Assembly (NCBI GenBank): GCA_964501915.1
Contig: CAZCVP010000008.1
Coordinates: 1 to 64,000, forward strand
DNA from: CAYFPX01 sp964501915
GTDB lineage: Bacteria > Myxococcota_A > UBA796 > CAJQPC01
Direction of reading: 5' to 3'
DNA: 64,000 nucleotides
Both the position numbers and the translations under genes were made by a program. Numbering within the stretch: the first letter of the stretch is position 1; each line of letters opens with the position of its first letter. Under the pieces are notes generated by a model. The model was given only the letters and a program-made list of their open reading frames with translations. It was not told the DNA's origin and searched no databases. Below are positions 58,912 to 64,000 of this stretch, piece after piece.

Positions 58912-59580
58912 TCAGGGAACCGCTCCCGTGACCAGGTGGCCCCCCGCGGCGATCCACTCCGCGGGCCCCCCGTCGTGGCGGGTGGCGTGGTAGCCAGCCT
59001 GCCGCAGCACGGCCAGGGCCTGGGCGCACTCCCCCGAGAACGGCCCCCGGCCGGTGGTGATCACCTCCAGCTCCCGGGGCAGCTCGTCGAGCCGGTCGGG
59101 GAGCTGGTCCAGGGGCACCGAGCGGGCGCCCGGCAGGTGTCCCGCGAGGTACTCCTCCGGGGGACGGAGGTCGATCAACACGGCCCGGCCCCGACGGACC
59201 CGCCGAAGCACGTCGCCCCGCCCCAGGGCCCGGCCGGCCTGGCGCTCTCCGAAGAACTCGTCGCGGGTCTTCGCCAGGGGTCGACTCCGCTCCTCTGCCA
59301 GCTCCCGCAGGGCCACCAGGACCCGGGGGACCCCCGGGGCGAGTCGGTAGATGATCGAGGTGCCCTGCCGCTCGGACTCCACGAGCGTGGCGCGGCGCAG
59401 CACCTGGAGGTGCTGGGAGGTGTTGGCGACGGTCAGCCCGACCTGGTGGGAGAGGTCGTCGACGGAGCGAGGACGCTGGGCCAGCACGTCGAGGAGCTCG
59501 AGCCGGCGGGGGCTGCTCAGGCCCTTGGTGACCGCCGCGAAGTGGGCGTAGGCGCTGTCCTTGAAGGCTCGTTCGTCCAT
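58912..59580 (-). CDS. ArsR-family regulator fused to rhodanese-like domain lacking the active Cys
   Basis: A 222-residue fusion: an ArsR winged helix (about 5-95: LSSPRRLELLDVLAQRPRSVDDLSHQVGLT and VANTSQHLQVLRRATLVESERQG) and a rhodanese domain (about 110-220: DVLRRVRRGRAVLIDLRPPEEYLAGHLPGARSVP). The rhodanese loop reads TGRGPFSGEC where active enzymes have YCRGPYC, so the catalytic Cys is Gly; Cys at GEC is displaced. It may sense sulfur or persulfide ligands rather than transfer sulfur. ATG 59580 (MDERAFK) was preferred to an upstream one at 59589. A short palindrome lies upstream. Confidence 0.82.
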   Translation of the reverse strand: MDERAFKDSAYAHFAAVTKGLSSPRRLELLDVLAQRPRSVDDLSHQVGLTVANTSQHLQVLRRATLVESERQGTSIIYRLAPGVPRVLVALRELAEERSRPLAKTRDEFFGERQAGRALGRGDVLRRVRRGRAVLIDLRPPEEYLAGHLPGARSVPLDQLPDRLDELPRELEVITTGRGPFSGECAQALAVLRQAGYHATRHDGGPAEWIAAGGHLVTGAVP

Positions 59581-59586
59581 GCAACT

Positions 59587-59596
59587 CAATAGATTG
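59587..59596. promoter_or_regulatory. Possible ArsR operator
   Basis: CAAT-AG-ATTG lies 7 bases upstream of the ArsR-rhodanese start in an AT-rich pocket (CAACTCAATAGATTGCTGGAAT). ArsR proteins usually bind imperfect AT-rich palindromes near their own start. The arms are only four bases, so this is a weak candidate. Confidence 0.3.
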
Positions 59597-59716
59597 CTGG
59601 AATAGACCTGTCAACCCGCTCGCGGGGGGTCTGCCGGGCGGTTCCGGGTCACCCCCCCGGGCCGGCGATGTACGCTCCCAGCGCCGGCCTCGGTCGGCTC
59701 TGACCCGGGAGACCCC

Positions 59717-60820
59717 ATGGTTCTGACCGCGACGCTGATGGTCCTCGCGGGCTGCGAGGACACGCTGGAGGGAGACGGCGAGCTCACCGAGACGAGCATG
59801 CTGTCGACGGCGACCGTGTCCGCCACCTCCGACGGAGACGGCATCGTCGTCTTCGCGATCGAGGTCCCAGAAGGCGCCACCAGCATGCTGCTGACGGCAT
59901 GGAGCGACACCTACACCGCCTTCGAAGGCCTCCAGGACCCCAGCGGCGACCTCGTGCTCTGGTGGGAGGACTGGTACTACGCCGACCAGTCCCTGACCTA
60001 TGCCTTCTGGTCCGAAGCCCCGGACGCGGAGCTGAACTGGCCCGTCCGGGAGGAGGACGGCCCCCTGGAGGCCGGGACCTGGCTGGCCCAGATCGGCACC
60101 TACGACGCCGACCTGTACTACACGCCCAACACGGATCTCGACCTGACGCTCCAGCTCAAGGACGACGCCGACTTCACGGGCGGCGTGGTCCGGGCCCGCA
60201 TCGTCTACGCCGACGGCGTGAACTCCGACGACGAGGCCGTCTACGGCACCGAGCAGGCGGTGGAGCGCTGGAAGGAGGTCTGGGGCGCCTACGGGCTCGA
60301 CCTCCAGGTCGACTACGCCACGTCCGACCTCCACCCGGACCTCCCCTTCCCCGATGGCTCCACCGACGACATCACGTCGGAGAGCGCCGAGTTCTGGGAC
60401 AGCGACCTGACGGTGTTGATCGGCGAGGAGATCGAAGGCTCCCAGGACTACTACGGCGTCTCGGGCGGCATCCCGGGCACCCTGATCGCCGCACCGCGGT
60501 CCGCCGTGGTCGTCTCCTGGCTGGCCAACGCCGGCGGCGATGGCGTGTTCAGCGACGAGGACATCCGGCTCTACGGCGAGACCCTCGCCCACGAGGTGGG
60601 CCACTACTCCGGCCTCTTCCACCCCGTCGAGGACGGCTGGGAGTACTGGGACGCGCTCTCCGACACCCCCGACTGCGACCGACTCGCAGAGTGCGAGAGC
60701 GAGCTCGGAGACAACCTGATGTTCCCCTACCCGGTCTGCGACTACACGAGCTGTCCCCCACAGGACCAGCTCTCCGACGGCCAGGTCGGCGTCGGACACC
60801 GCTACACCGGCACCCTCTAG
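59717..60820 (+). CDS. M43-like metalloprotease lipoprotein
   Basis: A 367-residue predicted lipoprotein (lipobox MVLAGC) with an N-terminal beta domain (30-150; VSATSDGDGIVVFAIEVPEG...) and a zinc protease domain with the metzincin motif HEVGHYSGLFH (His292, His296, His302, catalytic Glu293) and a Met-turn in GDNLMFPY. HExxHxxGLFH with NLM is typical of the M43 (pappalysin/cytophagalysin) family. Several Cys after the motif (TPDCDRLAECES, YPVCDYTSC) may form disulfides. It probably cuts extracellular proteins. Confidence 0.82.
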   Translation: MVLTATLMVLAGCEDTLEGDGELTETSMLSTATVSATSDGDGIVVFAIEVPEGATSMLLTAWSDTYTAFEGLQDPSGDLVLWWEDWYYADQSLTYAFWSEAPDAELNWPVREEDGPLEAGTWLAQIGTYDADLYYTPNTDLDLTLQLKDDADFTGGVVRARIVYADGVNSDDEAVYGTEQAVERWKEVWGAYGLDLQVDYATSDLHPDLPFPDGSTDDITSESAEFWDSDLTVLIGEEIEGSQDYYGVSGGIPGTLIAAPRSAVVVSWLANAGGDGVFSDEDIRLYGETLAHEVGHYSGLFHPVEDGWEYWDALSDTPDCDRLAECESELGDNLMFPYPVCDYTSCPPQDQLSDGQVGVGHRYTGTL

Positions 60821-60829
60821 GAGACCGTG

Positions 60830-61270
60830 ATGCTCACCACGCTCGCTCTCTTCGCCCTCGCCCACGCCGAGCCGGCGCCCACACCGAGCCAGGACGCGCT
60901 CTACGCCGCGCTCCGGGTCCGCCACGCCCCCCCCGACTGCTCCGCGCTGACGGACCTGAGCGAGAGCCTCGTCGAGGATCTCGTCTGGCTGGTCGACCAC
61001 GCCACCCAGCCTCCCTGGGTCGGACTGCGGGCGGCCCAGTGCCTGCTCGTCGAGCACCCTGCCGCCGCCCAGCCGAGCTTCGAGGGCTGGCTCTCGACCG
61101 AGGGCCACCGCGGCCTGGCGATCCTCGTGTCCCAGCGCATCGACGAGATCCCGCTGCCGATCGCCACCTCCCTGGCGGTCGTGGCCCTGGCGGGCCCCGA
61201 GGAGGAGACGGTCCACCCCCGCTTCGCCCGCTGCGGCGTCCCGGAGATCCAGGACCTGGCGACCCGGTGA
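60830..61270 (+). CDS. Small secreted protein, first of two tandem paralogues
   Basis: A 146-residue protein with signal (MLTTLALFALAHA). The mature part shares a clear block with the next gene: LVEDLVWLVDHATQPPWVGLRAAQCLL here versus VEDLVWLTEHTTSPPWVG there. The sequence is helical and could be a HEAT-like repeat pair. Two conserved Cys (DCSALTD, AAQCLL) suggest a disulfide. ATG 60830 follows a GTG at 60827; either could serve. Its stop overlaps the next start (GTGA). Confidence 0.65.
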   Translation: MLTTLALFALAHAEPAPTPSQDALYAALRVRHAPPDCSALTDLSESLVEDLVWLVDHATQPPWVGLRAAQCLLVEHPAAAQPSFEGWLSTEGHRGLAILVSQRIDEIPLPIATSLAVVALAGPEEETVHPRFARCGVPEIQDLATR

Positions 61271-61776
61271 TCTCCTGGCTCCTGGCTCTGGGGCTGCTGG
61301 TGAGCTGCGGGCCCCGGGGCGGAGAGCCCGAGCCGGTGGCGGAGCCCGTCGAGCAGGAGCCCGCGCCGACCGTGACCCCCACGGAGTCCCAGTCCGCCAT
61401 GTACCGGGCGCTGTCGGCTCGAGACGGCGCCGCGCCCTGCGAGGAGGTGGAGGCCCTCAGCACCACCCCCGTCGAAGACCTGGTCTGGCTCACCGAGCAC
61501 ACGACCAGCCCCCCCTGGGTCGGGACCCGCGCGGCGACCTGCCTGCTGACCGGGCACGCCGACGAGGTCGCCGAGCTGCTGGCACAGTGGGTCACGGACC
61601 CCGCCACCCTGGGCTTCGGTCTGTTGGTGCTGGGGAACCTCGACCTGTTGGCGCCCGAGCTGGCTGTCGAGCTGGCGACCCTGGCCCTGGAGCAGGGTCC
61701 GGACCCCGAGGCCGCGCGCACGCGCATCGCGACCTCGACCCACCCCGAGGTCCTGGATCTGCTGGACGCTCCCTGA
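61267..61776 (+). CDS. Lipoprotein, second tandem paralogue
   Basis: A 169-residue predicted lipoprotein (signal ISWLLALGLLVSC) with a Pro/Glu/Val linker and a domain paralogous to the preceding gene: conserved PPWVGTRAATCLL, a Cys pair and a helix-rich end (LAVELATLALEQGPDPEAA). The pair looks like a local duplication in which one copy gained a lipobox and the other kept a cleavable signal. GTG start overlaps the previous stop. Function unknown. Confidence 0.65.
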   Translation: MISWLLALGLLVSCGPRGGEPEPVAEPVEQEPAPTVTPTESQSAMYRALSARDGAAPCEEVEALSTTPVEDLVWLTEHTTSPPWVGTRAATCLLTGHADEVAELLAQWVTDPATLGFGLLVLGNLDLLAPELAVELATLALEQGPDPEAARTRIATSTHPEVLDLLDAP

Positions 61777-61876
61777 GGTCCCACAGGGGCCGGTCGAACC
61801 TGGGGCAGCCGAACCCCGGATCGGCAGAGAATGCAGGATGTCGTGCGACAACGAGGTCGCAGTCCACCGGCGGACG

Positions 61877-61891
61877 GGGGTCCAGGACCCC
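61877..61891 (+). terminator. Possible hairpin between two genes
   Basis: GGGGTCC-A-GGACCCC is a perfect inverted repeat in the 190-base gap after the paralogue pair, followed by CGCCAAAAAG. No T-run follows, so on the plus strand it is not a canonical terminator; it may still end or pause transcription. The rest of this gap (61777-61966) holds no gene that I can see. Confidence 0.35.
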
Positions 61892-61966
61892 GCCAAAAAG
61901 GCCTGATTCTTGCAAAGAAATTGTCTGCCACCACCTGCCGCAGACAAGACGTCTCGGAGAATCGAC

Positions 61967-63952
61967 ATGCGCACCGCCCTCCTCCTCGGCCTCGTTCCCG
62001 CCCTCACCCTGGCCGTCGCCTGCCAGACGGACGGCTCGACCCCCACGAACAACGACGACGAAGCGTGGGGCGAAGTCGCCGGTGTCGTCACCGCCGTCGA
62101 CGGCACCCCGCTGGAGGGCGTGAGCGTCACCCTCCAGGACATGATGGTGCTGACCGATGACTCCGGGACCTACCGCGTGGACATGGTGGAACCGGCCCAC
62201 GCCATCGCGATCACCTTCGCCCGGGATGGCTACGCCAAGACCTACGGACGGGCGGACCTCATCTCCTGGGAGACCGTCTCCGCCAACGCGGTGATGGCCC
62301 GGGTCGACGGCACGGCGGTCTTCGATGCCCTGGTGGGAGGCAAGGTGCGGGTCGACGACGTCACCATCGAGTTCCCGCCCGACGCGGTGATCGACGCGGT
62401 CACCGGCGAACCCTACGACGGCGACGTCACCGTCGAAGTCACGCACATCAACCCGAGGACCGACGAGCTGCTGGCGGCGCCGGGAGACCTCCGCGCACGC
62501 CTGCTCGGCGACGGGGTGACCAAGGACCTCTTCGAGGACCTGCAGCTCGTGTCCTACGGCATGGTCGACGTCACCCTCATCGCCGACCAGGGGGACACGC
62601 TCCAGCTCAAGCAGGGCGCCGGCGCGGCGGTCGAGATGCCCATCGACCAGGAGGGCCTGGCGACCGTCTACCTGCTGGAAGAGGGGGACGAGGAGAAGGT
62701 CTGGTCCTTCGATCCGGAGTCCGTCATCTGGATGGACGAGGGCACGGGCACGGTCGTCATCGACGAGGAGACCGAGGAGCTGATGTTCTCCTTCGTGGCC
62801 ACCCACTTCTCCTGGTGGAACTCCGACAAGCCGATGACCCCGACCTGCGCCGAAGGCAAGGTCGTCGACGTGATGAACTTCCCGGTGCGCGGAGCCGAGG
62901 TCGTCTGCGGCGGGGCGAGCTCCACCGCGATCACCTACACCGACGCGGACGGCATGTACGAGTGTCCGGTCCTCGCCGGCGACACCGTGGCCTTCAGCAG
63001 CACCACCTTCGTCGCCGACCGCAACTGGACCGACCGCGGTGCGACCTTGAAGATCGACTGCCCCTCCGGGGACCACTTCTGCGAGGTCGACGCCAGCGGC
63101 ATGGACGGGGCCTGCTACCCGGTGCCCGACATGAAGATCGACGTCTGCCGAGAGGCCGGCATCGTAATGGCCGACAACCTGGTCGCCATGAGCGGCGAGG
63201 ACTCCTGGACCGACGTCGACAGCCTGCGGGCCTGGTTCTGGGACCCACCCGGTGACGTCGAGGAGTGCGACGACCCCTGGGCGTCGATCCCGCTGGAGTC
63301 CTGCGACATGGCGGTGCCTGCCGACGCGCCGACCTCCTTCCCCGACATCGGCGTGGACGGCATCCCCGAGGACACCAAGAGCGTCGGGTCCTGGTTCTCC
63401 GTCGACAACGGCCGCCAGAGCTTCCAGCTCCAGCGCGAGCTCCAGGACGGTCGCCCGATCTACGTCTGGGACACCGACACCTTCAACAACGCCGACGGCA
63501 TCCCCTCCGCGGATGACCTCTCCTTCGAGCCGATGGACCTCCACGGCGGCGACCCCTTGGCCGGCAGCGCCCCTGGCGACACCAACGACGGCATGGGCGC
63601 CATCGACCAGCCCGACCTGCTCACCATCCCGCAGGACCTGACCGCCGACGTCTCCGGCGACAGCACGATGACGCGGGGGGCCGCGATGACGGTCGACGTC
63701 AACGTGGGCAGCCACCCCGACGGCCTCAAGGTCTTCGCGATGACGGACCGCACCGAGCCGGCGATGCTCTGCCGCTTCGCCGACGACGGCCGGTTCAGCA
63801 TCCCCGGCAGCGCGACCAGCGCCATGAGCACCTCCGAGTTCGCTGGCCTCGGCATCTTCCGGACCGACAGCGACTGGGTCGCCGGCCCGGACGGACTCCC
63901 GATCCGCATCCAGGCCTTCAGCGGCGTCGCGATGCCGGTCGAGATCGAGTAG
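61967..63952 (+). CDS. Large lipoprotein with carboxypeptidase-regulatory-like domains
   Basis: A 661-residue predicted lipoprotein (lipobox LAVAC). The N-terminal CarboxypepD-reg-like domain (VAGVVTAVDGTPLEGVSVTL, DDSGTYRVDM) is followed by a domain resembling FAM171/CILP-type extracellular modules (ADLISWETVSANAVMARVDG, VDDVTIEFPPDAVID) and another CarboxypepD-reg-like domain (GKVVDVMNFPVRGAEVVCGG ... TYTDADGMYECPVLAGD) with paired Cys, then an acidic C-terminal region. It would be a calcium-rich or structural surface lipoprotein. TCGGAGA precedes ATG 61967. Confidence 0.72.
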   Translation: MRTALLLGLVPALTLAVACQTDGSTPTNNDDEAWGEVAGVVTAVDGTPLEGVSVTLQDMMVLTDDSGTYRVDMVEPAHAIAITFARDGYAKTYGRADLISWETVSANAVMARVDGTAVFDALVGGKVRVDDVTIEFPPDAVIDAVTGEPYDGDVTVEVTHINPRTDELLAAPGDLRARLLGDGVTKDLFEDLQLVSYGMVDVTLIADQGDTLQLKQGAGAAVEMPIDQEGLATVYLLEEGDEEKVWSFDPESVIWMDEGTGTVVIDEETEELMFSFVATHFSWWNSDKPMTPTCAEGKVVDVMNFPVRGAEVVCGGASSTAITYTDADGMYECPVLAGDTVAFSSTTFVADRNWTDRGATLKIDCPSGDHFCEVDASGMDGACYPVPDMKIDVCREAGIVMADNLVAMSGEDSWTDVDSLRAWFWDPPGDVEECDDPWASIPLESCDMAVPADAPTSFPDIGVDGIPEDTKSVGSWFSVDNGRQSFQLQRELQDGRPIYVWDTDTFNNADGIPSADDLSFEPMDLHGGDPLAGSAPGDTNDGMGAIDQPDLLTIPQDLTADVSGDSTMTRGAAMTVDVNVGSHPDGLKVFAMTDRTEPAMLCRFADDGRFSIPGSATSAMSTSEFAGLGIFRTDSDWVAGPDGLPIRIQAFSGVAMPVEIE

Positions 63953-63976
63953 GCGCTCCGGCCTTCCACCAGAACG

Positions 63977-64000
63977 GCCGCGTCCCTCCAGGGCCGCGGC
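63977..64000 (+). terminator. Hairpin after the last gene, terminator candidate cut by the window edge
   Basis: GCCGCG pairs with CGCGGC around an inner CCC/GGG stem (loop TCCA), 24 bases after the stop at 63952. A GC-rich stem in this position is a good intrinsic-terminator stem, but any T-run would lie beyond the window. The bases between the stop and the stem hold nothing else. Confidence 0.45.

Noticed and set aside
1..64000. tRNA, rRNA, phage, transposase or integrase genes
   Set aside because: I looked for tRNA-like cloverleaf tails, conserved rRNA blocks and DDE/tyrosine recombinase motifs and saw none.

Overview
The window is high-GC, densely packed DNA that looks like a chromosome segment of an uncultured myxobacterium-like organism (Myxococcota or a nearby deltaproteobacterial lineage). 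The support is indirect: many predicted lipoproteins with acidic Asp/Thr/Gly-rich linkers, MopE-type Asp-rich repeats, three FG-GAP (integrin-alpha-like) proteins, MYXO-CTERM-like C-termini, Ser/Thr kinases, PilZ-like proteins and large outer-membrane proteins. I saw no rRNA, tRNA, CRISPR array, insertion sequence, integrase or phage gene, and no gene-free stretch over 300 bases.

Layout. 1-4 kb: end of an unknown gene, a frameshifted PilZ-like gene coupled to a CDP-alcohol phosphatidyltransferase, an MscS-type channel and a secreted protein. 4-7 kb: a lipoprotein gene with an in-frame TGA in a thioredoxin-like UxxC motif, overlapping a five-CxxCH multiheme cytochrome. 7-9 kb: small envelope genes and an internally deleted glycosyltransferase remnant. 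9-14.5 kb: a tightly coupled fatty-acid/polyketide-type operon (ketosynthase fused to a second KS lacking its Cys, ACP, GcvT-like protein, FabG, acyltransferase, FabZ-like dehydratase). 14.5-18 kb: lipoprotein, PadR regulator, palindromic operator and tandem alpha/beta-hydrolase. 18-24.5 kb (minus strand): MopE/Pmp-repeat giant, DUF2961 (GH172-like) enzyme, and a three-gene lipoprotein operon that starts with a second in-frame-TGA UxxC redoxin.

24.6-40 kb: AlkC-like DNA glycosylase, TonB-dependent receptor, a predicted pseudokinase, lipoproteins, a phosphoesterase/epimerase/beta-barrel operon, an arylsulfotransferase-like lipoprotein, an FG-GAP protein and a HACL2-like ThDP enzyme. 40-48 kb: hybrid histidine kinase, an SDR/AhpD/radical-SAM operon, a kinase plus ABC-type binding protein pair and a golvesin-domain surface protein. 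48-57 kb: an M16 peptidase fused to a membrane module, then an ECF sigma/anti-sigma/DUF4097/DUF5916 group and a YkgJ-type protein. 57-64 kb: an FG-GAP gene broken by a probable assembly duplication, a small c-type-cytochrome-like lipoprotein, an ArsR-rhodanese fusion, an M43-like metalloprotease, two tandem paralogues and a large lipoprotein.

The main result is two independent candidate selenoproteins. In 4063-4806 and 23994-24530 (minus) a TGA falls exactly at the first redox position of a thioredoxin-fold CxxC motif. The reading frame continues for a full domain, and a hairpin with G-rich apical loop starts about 20 bases after the TGA in each case. Both are predicted lipoproteins whose genes overlap the next gene in their operon. 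Names of families are from recognition of motifs and overall sequence; nothing was searched.
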